Assembly: GCF_036250735.1 (NCBI RefSeq)
Contig: NZ_CP109430.1
Coordinates: 5,642,001 to 5,706,000 of the forward strand
Direction: 5' to 3'
Source of the DNA: Streptosporangium sp. NBC_01495
GTDB lineage: Bacteria; Actinomycetota; Actinomycetes; Streptosporangiales; Streptosporangiaceae
DNA length: 64,000 nucleotides
Shown here: positions 1 to 8,167 of the stretch, piece by piece
How the letters are laid out: every line of letters begins with the position of its first letter
Position numbering within the stretch: position 1 is the stretch's first letter
The notes under the pieces: model-generated
What the model saw: the letters and a program-made list of their open reading frames with translations, nothing else
Told to the model about the DNA's origin: nothing
Databases searched by the model: none
Made by a program: the position numbers and the translations under genes

Positions 1-282
1 CATTACTTCGAGGGACTTCGAGGGACTTCGAGGGCCGGAACCGAGGTGCAGATCAAGGCCGGAGCGCCGTGCATCGTCACCGGTTACTCACTCCATGCAG
101 CGGAGGAAATGCTCAAGGACTCGATCACCGGTGACCAGGTCGAGGACATTGTTTATATCACCTGCAGCCGAGCGGTAAAGCAGTCGAACGGAAACTGGAA
201 GTACACGAAGGGCAAGACAATCGTGATCCGCAACAATAACAGATACGTCGTGACTGCCTGGCGACGCAGCCAGTCTCCTTAA
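1..282 (+). CDS. C-terminal part of a polymorphic-toxin-like protein (DUF4258-like), 5' end outside window
   Basis: The frame is open from the window edge to the TAA at 280-282. A GTG at 46 would give 78 residues. The C-terminal domain resembles DUF4258-type toxin domains found at the ends of RHS/WapA polymorphic toxins: an early His (SLHAAEEM), the segment SITGDQVEDIV, a GKTIVIRNN strand and a final YVVTAWRR strand. Family assignment rests on these motifs alone. Base composition is lower in GC than the neighbours, as is usual for toxin tips. No immunity gene follows. It is either the true 3' end of a large toxin gene to the left or an orphan toxin tip left by recombination at the decamer repeats. 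Confidence 0.5.
   Translation, partial: HYFEGLRGTSRAGTEVQIKAGAPCIVTGYSLHAAEEMLKDSITGDQVEDIVYITCSRAVKQSNGNWKYTKGKTIVIRNNNRYVVTAWRRSQSP
5..34. repeat. Three tandem copies of a 10-bp repeat
   Basis: The decamer acttcgaggg occurs three times head to tail with no mismatch. Its length is not a multiple of three, so a gain or loss of one copy would shift any reading frame that crosses it. It lies immediately upstream of, and in frame with, the toxin-like reading frame at the left edge. Confidence 0.9.
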
Positions 283-520
283 ATGGTTAGATGGGGCCGA
301 GGCAGCCGTGAGGTCACGGGCCCTGGCTCCAGGCGATGCCGTACCCGCAACCCCGCCGGATGCCTTTCGTCACCTGGCCGGGCAAAAAATCGGTTGCCCT
401 CGCGGGTGGCCGTCTGCTGGACTTCTGGCGACGGCCGATCGATCAAGGAGAAGGAAATGCGCGAAGCGTCCATGTTTTCCCAGAAAGGAAATTCCACCTA
501 TCTAGAGGACATGACGCTTA

Positions 521-751
521 GTGAGAACACTCAACCTGGGGATTCCGGCGCATGTAGACGCCGGTAAGACAAGCCCGACCGAGCGGCTGCTCCACACCGC
601 CGGGGTCACCGACCGCACGGTCACCATGACATGGTCCGGTCGCATACCTCCCGCGAGCACCGCGAGGGACTTCCGCCTTCTGACACCGCCGGTGCTGATG
701 AGCGCGCCGAAGCGGAAGGAATACCTGCCGCACGTCAGGGGGCGGGTCTAA
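521..751 (+). pseudogene. Internally deleted tetracycline-resistance ribosomal protection protein (Tet/OtrA family) remnant
   Basis: From GTG 521 the first ~30 residues read like the start of an EF-G-like ribosomal protection protein, with the P-loop HVDAGKTS followed by ERLLHTAGV. After about residue 40 the frame jumps to a segment (STARDFRLLTP.VLMSA) that resembles a conserved stretch near the C terminus of the same family. About 90% of the usual ~640 residues is therefore missing, including the G2-G5 GTPase motifs. Substitutions such as AGKTSP for AGKTSL and LMSAP for LMSAL suggest decay. A purine-rich leader (aaggagaaggaaatg near 448) may be the old translational leader. It cannot confer resistance. 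The remaining bases from 283 to 520 hold nothing recognisable. Confidence 0.75.
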
Positions 752-754
752 CCG

Positions 755-2554
755 ATGGCCGCTCCCGCTCCCGCTTCCGGATCTTCCGACGCCTCCGCCC
801 CGCGCCCCGCCACCGGCGCCTCCACCCGACGCGCCGTCCTGCGCCACCTTCGCCCGGGACTCCGCTCCGCCGTGGCCCTCGCCGCCGCCATCGCCGTCGC
901 GACGGCGCTGCCGCTGGCGGCACCCCAGATCACCCGCCGTTTCGTGGACGACGCGATCGGCGGGGCGAGCACCCGCCACCTCACGCTGATCGCCGCCGGC
1001 TACCTCGCGCTCGCCCTCGCCGGGCAGGCCGCCCGCGTGGTCACCGCCTGGTTCGCGAGCCGTCTCGCCTGGGACGGCACGAACCGGCTGCGAGAAAGGC
1101 TCGCCGAGCACGCGCTCGGCCTCGACATGGCCTACCACGGCCGGCGAACACCGGGCGAGATGATCGAGCGGGTGGACGGTGACGTGGTCGCCGTCGCCGA
1201 GTTCGTCGTCGCCTTCCTGCTGGACATCGTGGCCGGCCTCCTGCTCCTCGCCGGGGTGCTCGTCGTCGTGTTCACCGTCGACGCGCGCCTCGGCGGCGTG
1301 CTGCTGGCGTACTGCGTGCTGATCGGGTTCGGCATGGCCCGCGCGCAGAGGCTGGCCGTGCCGTCGGCCACCCGCTCGCGGGCGGAGAGCGCGGCGCTCT
1401 TCGGCAACCTCGAGGAACGGCTGGCCGGTGTGGAGGACATCCGGGCCAACAGCGCCGGAGAGCACGCCGTGAACCGCTTCCACCGGGCCTGCGCCGCCTG
1501 GTACCGCGCGGAGTTCCGGGCCGCGCGGGTCGGGACCGGTGTCCTGGCGGGCACGACGGTGGCGTTCGCGGCCGGTACGGCGATCGTGCTCGGCCTCGCC
1601 GCGTGGACCCGGGAGTCCGGGACGCTCACGGTCGGCACCGCCGTGCTGCTCTTCCAGTACACGCAGATGGTGCGAGTGCCGTTCGAGCGGCTGATCGACC
1701 AGCTGAGGCGATACCAGGCGGCGCTGGCCGGCCTCGCGCGCATCGGCGACCTGCTGGCCGAGCGGCGCACGCTCCCCGAACCCGCCGACCCGCTGCCACT
1801 GCCCGCGTCCGGGCCGCTCGGCCTGCGCCTCGAGGGCGTGGGTTTCGCGTACGCCGACGACGACGAGCCGGTGCTGTCCGACGTCACGATCACACTGGCG
1901 CCGGGCGAGACACTCGGCCTGGTGGGCCGCACGGGCAGCGGCAAGACGACCGTCGCCCGGATGGTGCTGCGCCTGTACGACCCGACCGAGGGCACCGTCC
2001 GGGTCGGCGGGCTGGACCTGCGGGACGTCGATCCCGCGTCGGTACGCGAGCGGATGTGCGTGGTCACCCAGGACGTGCAGCTCTTCGCCGCCAGCGTCAG
2101 GGACAACCTCACCCTCTTCAGGCCACTGGCCAGCGACGACCGGCTGCGCGCCGTCCTGGCCGGCGTCGGCCTCGGCGACTGGCTCGCCGCCCTGCCCGAC
2201 GGGCTCGACACCGAGCTGGGCGACGCCTCGAGGAGCGGCGTCTCGGCCGGGGAGGCGCAGCTGCTCGCATTCGCGCGGGCGTTCCTCACCGATCCGGGGC
2301 TCGTCGTGCTGGACGAGGCGTCCAGCCGGCTCGATCCGGCCACCGAGCGGCACATCGAGGAGAGCGTCGACCGGCTGCTCGCCGGCCGGACCGGCGTGCT
2401 CATCGCGCACCGGCTCTCCTCCCTGTCCCGGGTGGACAAGATCGCTGTCATCGACCGCGGCAGGGTCGTCGAGTACGGCTACCGCGAGGATCTCGTCGCG
2501 GATCCGCGGAGCCGGTTCGCCCGGATGCTGGATGCCGCGGGGGTGCACCGATGA
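755..2554 (+). CDS. ABC exporter half-transporter A (TMD-NBD fusion)
   Basis: This 599-residue protein has the type I exporter layout: an N-terminal six-helix membrane domain (about residues 30-320) and a C-terminal nucleotide-binding domain. Walker A is GRTGSGKTT and Walker B ends in VVLDEASSRLD with the catalytic Glu present. The ABC signature is degenerate, reading VSAGEAQ instead of LSGGQ. The start is ATG 755, close behind the tet remnant. The gene ends with TGA 2552-2554 inside an ATGA overlap, and a second half-transporter follows. Together they should form a heterodimeric exporter of unknown substrate. The family includes drug, lipid and peptide exporters, and nothing adjacent points to one of these. 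Confidence 0.92.
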   Translation: MAAPAPASGSSDASAPRPATGASTRRAVLRHLRPGLRSAVALAAAIAVATALPLAAPQITRRFVDDAIGGASTRHLTLIAAGYLALALAGQAARVVTAWFASRLAWDGTNRLRERLAEHALGLDMAYHGRRTPGEMIERVDGDVVAVAEFVVAFLLDIVAGLLLLAGVLVVVFTVDARLGGVLLAYCVLIGFGMARAQRLAVPSATRSRAESAALFGNLEERLAGVEDIRANSAGEHAVNRFHRACAAWYRAEFRAARVGTGVLAGTTVAFAAGTAIVLGLAAWTRESGTLTVGTAVLLFQYTQMVRVPFERLIDQLRRYQAALAGLARIGDLLAERRTLPEPADPLPLPASGPLGLRLEGVGFAYADDDEPVLSDVTITLAPGETLGLVGRTGSGKTTVARMVLRLYDPTEGTVRVGGLDLRDVDPASVRERMCVVTQDVQLFAASVRDNLTLFRPLASDDRLRAVLAGVGLGDWLAALPDGLDTELGDASRSGVSAGEAQLLAFARAFLTDPGLVVLDEASSRLDPATERHIEESVDRLLAGRTGVLIAHRLSSLSRVDKIAVIDRGRVVEYGYREDLVADPRSRFARMLDAAGVHR

Positions 2555-2642
2555 GGCCCACAACACCGGATGCCGCGAAGGTGCCGATAGGGCCCGCGAC
2601 ACCGGATACGGCGGGGGTGCGCCGATGAGGCCCGTGATGCTG
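2531..2642 (+). repeat. Imperfect triplication (36-38 bp unit) at the junction of the two ABC genes
   Basis: Three head-to-tail copies begin at about 2531, 2569 and 2605 and each starts gatgccgcg or gatacggcg. Copies 1 and 3 contain the block gccgatgaggcccg or its near twin, in which TGA and ATG overlap. Copy 2 has lost two bases and reads gccgatagggcccg. The unit spans the last codons of the first ABC gene and the first codons of the second, so the original stop/start overlap has been duplicated. Confidence 0.85.
2551..2628 (+). CDS. 25-codon linker ORF bridging the two ABC genes
   Basis: ATG 2551 overlaps the TGA of the upstream ABC gene as ATGA. The frame then runs 25 codons to TGA 2626-2628, which overlaps ATG 2625 of the downstream ABC gene as a second ATGA. 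The predicted peptide (start MRPTTPDAAK, end DTAGVRR) is simply the duplicated end of gene A fused to the start of gene B. It probably acts as a ribosome relay that preserves translational coupling and is unlikely to be a functional peptide. Both overlaps are seen directly; expression is inferred. Confidence 0.5.
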   Translation: MRPTTPDAAKVPIGPATPDTAGVRR

Positions 2643-4457
2643 GTGGCCACCCGCCTCGCCCGCTTCGACCTGCGCCGCTACCTGATCGGCGCCCTCCTGT
2701 GGATGCCGGTCAGCGTCATCCCGCTCGCCGGCGGGCTGGTGCTGCAGCGGCTCTTCGACCAGATCAGCGGGCACCGCGCCGCGACCCTGGAGCAGTCGCT
2801 GTGGCTGTGCGCGGCGTTCGTGGGCGTGGAGGTGGTCCGCGGCCTGGTGCTCGTCGTCGCCTGGTCCTACGGGGTCTACTGGTGGGGCGCCGCCGCGACC
2901 CTCCTGCGGGCCAACGCGTTGCGCTCGATCCTCACTGCGCGCGGGCCCGCCGCGACCCGGCTGCCGCACTCGCCGGGTGAGGCGGTCGCCCGCTTCCGCG
3001 ACGACGTGAGCGACCTGGTCGACCTCACCGACGAGAGCGTCCCGCTGGCCGGTTCGACTCTCTTCGGCGCCGCCGCCCTGGTGATCATGGCCTCGATCGA
3101 TCCCGTCGTCACCCTGGTGCTGGCGGTGCCGATGATCGCGGTCGGCGTGCTGAGCCGGCTGCTGAACGAGGTGATCCGGCGGCTGCACCACCGTGCCCGG
3201 GTGCTCGGCGCGGCCGTCACGGCCCACATCGGCGAGACCTTCGGCGGCGTGCTGGCGATCAAGACCGCCGGGGCCGAGGACGCGGTGCTGGAGCGCCTGC
3301 GCGAGCACAACCGCGGGCGGCGCGACGCCGCCGTCAAGGACCGGCTGGCGACCGACGTGCTGGACACCGCGACGGGCGCGACCGTCGAGATCAGCATCGG
3401 TCTCGTACTGCTCCTGTGCGCGTCGGCGATGCGCCGCGGTGACTTCACGGTAGGCGATCTCGCGCTGTTCACCACCTATGTCGGCTGGTTGACGGCGCTG
3501 CCGCGCACCATCGGCGGGATTCTCTACCGCCTGCCCCGGGGCGCGGTCGCCACCGAACGGCTCACCCGGCTGATGGCGCCGCACGAGGACGCCGGCGACC
3601 TGTCGCACGGCGACGACGTCTGGCTCGACCGGGAACCGCCTCCCGTCACGACGTCGCCACCGGATCGCGGCGACGCGCTCCAGGTCGTCGAGGCGCGCGG
3701 GCTGACCGTGCGCCACGACGACGGCGACCGCGGCGTGCGGGCGGTCGACCTGCGGGTGGCTCGGGGGTCGTTCACGGTGATCACCGGCGCCGTCGGCTCG
3801 GGCAAGACGACCCTGGTACGCGCCCTGCTCGGCCTGGTGCCGCTGGACGCCGGGACGATCACCTGGAACGGCCGGCCCGTCGACGATCCCGGGACGTTCC
3901 TGGTCCCCGGCCGCGCGGCGTACGCGAGCCAGGTCCCCCGGTTGTTCTCCGAATCCCTGCGGGAGAACCTGCTCCTGGGCCGGCCCGCGGACGGCGACCG
4001 GCTCGGCCTGGCACTGGAACTGGCGGCGTTCGAGGAGGACCTGGCCGGGATGCCGGAGGGCATGGACACGATCGTCGGCCCCCGTGGCGTGCGGCTGTCC
4101 GGTGGCCAGGCGCAGCGGGCGACCGCGGCGCGGGCGCTGGTGCGGGCACCCGACCTGCTGGTCGTCGACGACCTGTCCTCGGCCCTGGACGTGGAGACCG
4201 AGAGGCTGCTGTGGGACCGGATCGCCGATGCCGCCCGCGACGGGCGCGGCCCGGGAACGCTGCTGGTGGTCTCCCACCGGCGGGCGGCGCTGGAGCGGGC
4301 CGACCAGGTCGTCGTCCTGGACCGCGGCCGGGTCGCCGGCCACGGCCCGCTCGGCGAGCTGCTGGAGAACTGCCCGGAGATGCGGCGGCTGTGGAGCGAG
4401 GAACGCGTCGCCGAGGCCGGGGAACGGACGGACACCGGCACGCCGGGCGCGGAATAG
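2625..4457 (+). CDS. ABC exporter half-transporter B (TMD-NBD fusion)
   Basis: This 610-residue protein has an N-terminal membrane domain and a C-terminal ATPase domain. Walker A is GAVGSGKTT, the signature is a canonical LSGGQAQ, and Walker B reads LLVVDDLSSALD, so the catalytic Glu is replaced by Asp. This complements gene A, which has the Glu but a broken signature. The dimer should therefore contain one canonical and one degenerate ATP site, as known for heterodimeric ABC exporters. ATG 2625 was chosen because it overlaps the stop of the 25-codon linker ORF and opens MRPVMLVATRLARFDLRRYL. An in-frame start at 2532 would place the membrane domain behind a non-homologous leader inside gene A. 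Confidence 0.92.
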   Translation: MRPVMLVATRLARFDLRRYLIGALLWMPVSVIPLAGGLVLQRLFDQISGHRAATLEQSLWLCAAFVGVEVVRGLVLVVAWSYGVYWWGAAATLLRANALRSILTARGPAATRLPHSPGEAVARFRDDVSDLVDLTDESVPLAGSTLFGAAALVIMASIDPVVTLVLAVPMIAVGVLSRLLNEVIRRLHHRARVLGAAVTAHIGETFGGVLAIKTAGAEDAVLERLREHNRGRRDAAVKDRLATDVLDTATGATVEISIGLVLLLCASAMRRGDFTVGDLALFTTYVGWLTALPRTIGGILYRLPRGAVATERLTRLMAPHEDAGDLSHGDDVWLDREPPPVTTSPPDRGDALQVVEARGLTVRHDDGDRGVRAVDLRVARGSFTVITGAVGSGKTTLVRALLGLVPLDAGTITWNGRPVDDPGTFLVPGRAAYASQVPRLFSESLRENLLLGRPADGDRLGLALELAAFEEDLAGMPEGMDTIVGPRGVRLSGGQAQRATAARALVRAPDLLVVDDLSSALDVETERLLWDRIADAARDGRGPGTLLVVSHRRAALERADQVVVLDRGRVAGHGPLGELLENCPEMRRLWSEERVAEAGERTDTGTPGAE

Positions 4458-4700
4458 CGCGGCGGGCCGGTGGTGATCCGCCGCCCTGTCAAAGGTTCGC
4501 GGATGATTCCCGCTCGGGAGCGACGATTCCGTCCCGTCGCGGGAGTCACCTCTTCGAGACGACGTCGCGAGCGCGCGAGGCGGAACGAGCGATCGAGCGC
4601 GCTGAGCGGCGGAACGACCGGTGCCAGACCTTCCGGCCCGGCGGCGACACGCCACCGGCAGACGACTTCCAATACCTTCGGACGACTTCAGGAGACGAAG

Positions 4701-4991
4701 ATGCCCGCACAGCAGCCCGCGCGACCGCTCGACCACACCTTCACCGCGCCGATCGAGAAAGACGGGGCCTTCGCCACCTTCGTGACCGTGCCGGATTCCG
4801 CCGAGCTCCTCGGCACGAGGCGGGCCGTGAAGGTCAGCGGGACGATCGACGGCCACCCGTTCAACGCCACCCTCATGCCGTCGGGCAGCGGCCCGCACTG
4901 GCTTCCCATCAGAGCCGCGCTGTGCAAGCTCATCGGCAAGGACCAGGCCGGCACCGAGGTGACGTTCCACCTCGATCAGCGGTTCAGCTGA
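4701..4991 (+). CDS. DUF1905 domain protein
   Basis: A 96-residue protein that corresponds to a single DUF1905 beta-barrel-like domain: the F.TFVTVP segment, VKVSGTIDGHPF, and PSGSGPHWLPIRAALCKLIGKD.G..V.F.L near the end. The biochemical role of the family is unknown. ATG 4701 is preceded by the clear ribosome binding site aggagacga. The in-frame extension back to 4470 has no conserved sequence. It stands alone between the ABC exporter and a convergent sigma factor gene. Confidence 0.8.
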   Translation: MPAQQPARPLDHTFTAPIEKDGAFATFVTVPDSAELLGTRRAVKVSGTIDGHPFNATLMPSGSGPHWLPIRAALCKLIGKDQAGTEVTFHLDQRFS

Positions 4992-5122
4992 GCCCCCGGG
5001 CGGACCGGTGAGCCGGCGGCGGCCGGGAGGAGCGGCAGCGTGGCCCCGGCCTCCGGGGCCGGGTGGTTCCCCGTGACGCGTCGGCGGCGGGTCCAGCCGA
5101 GGTCTCGCGGCATCGGCCGGGC

Positions 5123-5210
5123 AACCGTCGTCAGGCGGTCGGCCCGCCGCACGGCCACCGTCCAGGCGGTCGCCCGCCACGTGGCCATCGTCCAGGCGGC
5201 CGGCCGCCTG
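5123..5210. repeat. Three tandem ~31-bp repeats
   Basis: Copies start near 5124, 5156 and 5187 and share the core ccgtc-caggcggtcg-cccgcc. They lie just beyond the 3' end of the leftward sigma factor gene. The last copy contributes half of the 20-bp palindrome listed separately. Confidence 0.6.
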
Positions 5211-5211
5211 G
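5192..5211 (-). terminator. 20-bp perfect palindrome downstream of the sigma factor gene
   Basis: The sequence CCAGGCGGCCGGCCGCCTGG is a perfect palindrome 30 bp past the stop codon of the leftward ECF sigma gene. It has no U tract, which is typical of actinobacterial factor-independent hairpin terminators. A role as terminator is inferred from position. Confidence 0.55.
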
Positions 5212-5240
5212 CTGTACCCGGGCCTCGGCGCGCTCCCGGG

Positions 5241-6551
5241 TCAGGGCAGCGAGGCGGGCAATCCGAAGAAAACGAAGTGGTCGGGGCCGACGAACGAGGT
5301 GACCTCGGCGATCCGCTCGCCGCGCAGGGTGAACACGTTGATCGCCCAAGCGCGGTGAACGGCGGCGGCGGCGTCCCAACGGTAGCCGCCCACGGCGGGC
5401 TGGCCGTTCGCGCTGGTCGGGAGGTGCCGCCAGCTTCCGCAGCTGGTCAGCGGGACCCGTACGGCGAAGTCGGTGACGGCCTCCAGACCGCGGTACCAGT
5501 GCGCCATCGGCGGCATCGACCAGGTGACGTCCTCGGTCAGCAGCGCGACCAGGGCGTCGGCGTCGCCGCGTTCCAGCGCGGAGGAGTAGCCGGCGACGAT
5601 CTCCCGTACGCGGGCGTCGCCGATCTTTCGCAGCGTCAGCTGCTGGGTACGGGGGAAGACCTTGTCCGCGACGACCTTGCGCGCTCGCGCCAGGGCGCTG
5701 TTCACCGACGTGGTGGTGGTGTCCATCGTGGTGGCGATCTCGGCGGCGGAGAAACCGAGGACCTCGAACAGCAGCAGCGCCGCCCGCTGGTTGCCCGGCA
5801 GGTGCTGCAGGGCCGCGACGAAGGCGAGCTCGACGGCCTCGCGCTGCTCGTAGCGTGTGTCCGGACCGGCCGGGGCGTCGGTGAGGCCCGCGTCGGGGTA
5901 GGGGCTCAACCAGGCGACGTCGGTCAGCGGCGGGTCGCCGAGCACGACGCGCTCGCTGGAGGGGCCGAGGTCGACGGGCAGTGCCCGCCTGCCGCGGGCC
6001 GCGGCGATGTCCAGGCAGGTGCGGGTGGCCACGGTGTAGAGCCACGAGCGCAGCGAGCTGCGGCCCTCGAAGCGCGCGAGTGCGCGCCAGGCCCGCAGCA
6101 GGGCGTCCTGCAGGGCGTCGTCGGCGTCGTGGGTGGAGCCGAGCATGCGGTAGCAGTGGGCGTGCAGTTCGCGACGCAACGGCTCCACGAGGCGGGTGAA
6201 CGCGGCGTCGTCCCCGGCCCGCGCCCGAGCCAGATCGTCGTCCCCGTCGCCCGCCTGATCTGTCTCCCCGTCACGCGCCCGAGCCAGATCGTCGTCCCCG
6301 TCACGCGCCGGATCTGTCTCCCCTGCCCGCGCCCGAGCCAGGTCGGCGTCCCCGTCGCCCGCCCGAACCGGATCCGTGTCCCCAGCCCGCGCCCGGACCT
6401 GGTCGTCCGCCCCGTCGCGCGCCCGCGCCGATCCTGTCCCCCCGGCCTGAGGGCGGGCGAGGTCTTCTCCGGCGCCACCTGCCCGGACCTGGTCTACGCT
6501 GGCGTTACGTGCCCGGACCAGGTCGGTGTCCCCGGCATCTTCCGCCGCCAT
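5241..6551 (-). CDS. ECF sigma-70 factor with C-terminal SnoaL-like domain and repeat-expanded N terminus
   Basis: Sigma region 2 starts near AGDDAAFTRLVEPLRRELHAHCYRMLGS and includes DADDALQDALLRAWRAL. Region 4 contains LPGNQRAALLLFEVLGFSAA and TSVNSALARARK. The last ~130 residues (VREIVAGYSSALERGDADAL, then a beta-rich NTF2-like fold) match the SnoaL-type tail of SigJ/SigG-like ECF factors, which usually lack a classical anti-sigma factor. ATG 6551 gives 436 residues, of which the first ~115 are low-complexity repeats rich in Arg, Ala, Asp and Gly. The true start is uncertain: a good aaggaga sits ~20 nt before the ATG, and the frame is open back to 6632. It diverges from an alpha/beta hydrolase gene, a plausible target. 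Confidence 0.85.
   Translation of the reverse strand: MAAEDAGDTDLVRARNASVDQVRAGGAGEDLARPQAGGTGSARARDGADDQVRARAGDTDPVRAGDGDADLARARAGETDPARDGDDDLARARDGETDQAGDGDDDLARARAGDDAAFTRLVEPLRRELHAHCYRMLGSTHDADDALQDALLRAWRALARFEGRSSLRSWLYTVATRTCLDIAAARGRRALPVDLGPSSERVVLGDPPLTDVAWLSPYPDAGLTDAPAGPDTRYEQREAVELAFVAALQHLPGNQRAALLLFEVLGFSAAEIATTMDTTTTSVNSALARARKVVADKVFPRTQQLTLRKIGDARVREIVAGYSSALERGDADALVALLTEDVTWSMPPMAHWYRGLEAVTDFAVRVPLTSCGSWRHLPTSANGQPAVGGYRWDAAAAVHRAWAINVFTLRGERIAEVTSFVGPDHFVFFGLPASLP
6228..6395 (-). repeat. Coding minisatellite in the sigma factor N terminus
   Basis: Units of 54-60 bp encode successive blocks of 18-20 residues that each begin RAR(A/D)G(D/E)TD and end DLA, and a fourth partial copy merges into region 2 (RARAGDDAAF). 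More diverged copies continue upstream to about 6540. All units are multiples of three, so the frame is kept. The natural start motif of this protein family seems to have been copied backwards. Confidence 0.8.
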
Positions 6552-6664
6552 ACTCGCGGACCGCGAAGAAATCTCCTTCACAAGCGACGATTCTGCCCCA
6601 CACCGGAAGTCCCCCCTTCGACGGGGCACCACAGCACCGTTCCAGACCGTTCCAGGAGGTTGCG

Positions 6665-7504
6665 ATGAACCACGCGAAGGCCGTCACCGCCGGGTCTCTC
6701 AAGGTCCCCGACGCCACGCTCCACTACGAGGTACGGGGACAGGGGCCCCTCGTGGTGCTCGTCGGAGCCCCGATGCACGCCGCGCACTTCGCGCCGCTGG
6801 CCGATCTGCTCGCCGCCGATCACACCGTGCTCACCACCGACCCCAGGGGCGTCAACCGCAGTTCCCTCGACGACCCCGGCCAGGACTCGACCCCGCAGAT
6901 GCGCGCCGACGATCTCTCCCGGCTCCTGACCCACCTCGACGCCGCCCCAGCCGCGGTCTTCGGCTCCAGCGGCGGTGCCGTCACCGCGCTGGCGCTCGCC
7001 GTCGCCCACCCCGAGCAGGTGCGCACCGTGATCGCGCACGAACCCCCGCTGAACCGCCTGCTCGACGACCCCGAGGCGCACGACGCCGCGGTCGAGGACA
7101 TCATCGCCACCTACGTCTCCGGCGACGTCGCGGGCGCCTGGGTCAAGTTCATGATCAACGCCAACATCCCGCTGCCCGAGTTCGGGGAGTCCGCCGGCGG
7201 TCCCGCGGAGGCGCCGGCCGAGCCCGATCCGCAGCAGGTGGCGGACGAGCGCTTCTGGTTCCTGCACGAGATGCGCGGGACCACCCGCTGGCAGCCCGAC
7301 ATCGACGCCCTGCGCACCGGACCGGCCCTCGTCGTGGTCGGCATCGGAAAGGAGTCGGCCGGCCAGCTCTGCGACCGCGCGTCGACCGCGCTCGCCGCGG
7401 CGCTCGGCACGGAGCCGACCTACTTCCCCGGCGGTCACATCGCCTTCGTCGACGACCCCGAGGGATTCGTCCCCCGGCTGCGCGAGGTCCTGCGAGAGAG
7501 CTGA
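6665..7504 (+). CDS. Alpha/beta hydrolase
   Basis: A 279-residue alpha/beta-fold hydrolase. The nucleophile elbow is GSSGG (about residue 98), an HG-like oxyanion region is replaced by VGAPMHAAHF, and the late conserved His lies in PGGHIAFVDDPEGF. The substrate is unknown. ATG 6665 follows the strong site ggaggttgcg, and the upstream in-frame extension overlaps the sigma gene promoter region. It is transcribed away from the ECF sigma gene, so both may be driven from the shared intergenic DNA. Confidence 0.85.
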   Translation: MNHAKAVTAGSLKVPDATLHYEVRGQGPLVVLVGAPMHAAHFAPLADLLAADHTVLTTDPRGVNRSSLDDPGQDSTPQMRADDLSRLLTHLDAAPAAVFGSSGGAVTALALAVAHPEQVRTVIAHEPPLNRLLDDPEAHDAAVEDIIATYVSGDVAGAWVKFMINANIPLPEFGESAGGPAEAPAEPDPQQVADERFWFLHEMRGTTRWQPDIDALRTGPALVVVGIGKESAGQLCDRASTALAAALGTEPTYFPGGHIAFVDDPEGFVPRLREVLRES

Positions 7505-7662
7505 GCAACAACTTCACCCGATCAGCGGCACGCGGTCCCGCCAAACCCTGAGCGACCCGGATCGCGACGACCGGAACACCGGGCGACATCCTCAGAAAAT
7601 CGTTTCAATTGCCGCATCGGCCACTCTCGACGAAGCGCCGGCTGCGGAATACGGTTATCTGC

Positions 7663-8088
7663 ATGCCGGACGAAAAGGTAAAAACCCCCATATTTACCGT
7701 CTCTTCTGGTTTCTTCAGCCGTGCGCGTACGGTGGCGCCTCCAACCTGGAGCCGCTGGCTGATCCCCCCGGCGGCGCTCTCGGTGCACCTCGCCATCGGC
7801 CAGGCCTACGCGTGGAGCGTCTTCAAGCCACCCCTGGAGTCGGCGCTTCACCTTTCCGGCACGGCCAGCGCCCTGCCCTTCCAGGTGGGCATCGTCATGC
7901 TCGGCCTGTCGGCCGCGTTCGGGGGAACACTGGTCGAGCGCAACGGCCCGCGCTGGGCGATGTCCGTCTCCACGATCTGCTTCTCCCTGGGCTTCCTGAT
8001 CTCCGCGCTCGGCGTGGCCACCGGGCAGTACTGGCTGGTCGTGCTGGGGTACGGCTTCGTGGGCGGGATCGGTCTCGGCATCGGCTAC
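7663..8088 (+). pseudogene. OxlT/OFA-type MFS transporter, 5' segment (split by the TnpB element)
   Basis: ATG 7663 opens 142 codons that encode the first four to five membrane helices of an oxalate/formate-antiporter-like MFS protein (AYAWSVFKPPLESAL, the loop GTLVERNGPRWAM, then GYGFVGGIGLGIGY). Codon 142 (tac, 8086-8088) is the last host codon before the insertion. Joining it to 9619 gives ...[24 protein letters not shown], which restores a continuous 473-residue transporter. The host gene is therefore intact except for the insertion and is broken only in this copy. Confidence 0.88.
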
Positions 8089-8167
8089 CGAAATGCGGGC
8101 CAGTGTTCCGGCCTTCAGGCCGGGGGCGAAGGCCCACGCGGGAGGGCCGCCAAAGTCCGAGCGTGCT

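Noticed and set aside
518..2650. 710-residue minus-strand reading frame opposite the first ABC gene
   Set aside because: It is low-complexity (Arg, Gly, Glu, His rich) without any domain and is the mirror of a strongly supported coding frame; high GC leaves such shadows open.
2448..5180. 910-residue minus-strand reading frame across the second ABC gene
   Set aside because: Same reasoning: composition is that of an antisense shadow and it crosses two well-supported plus-strand genes.
6228..6395. CRISPR-like repeats
   Set aside because: Repeats are contiguous, coding and multiples of three without spacers, so they are a minisatellite.
5040..6668. 542-residue plus-strand frame opposite the sigma factor
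   Set aside because: Antisense shadow; apparent repeats in it are the mirror of the sigma factor N-terminal minisatellite.
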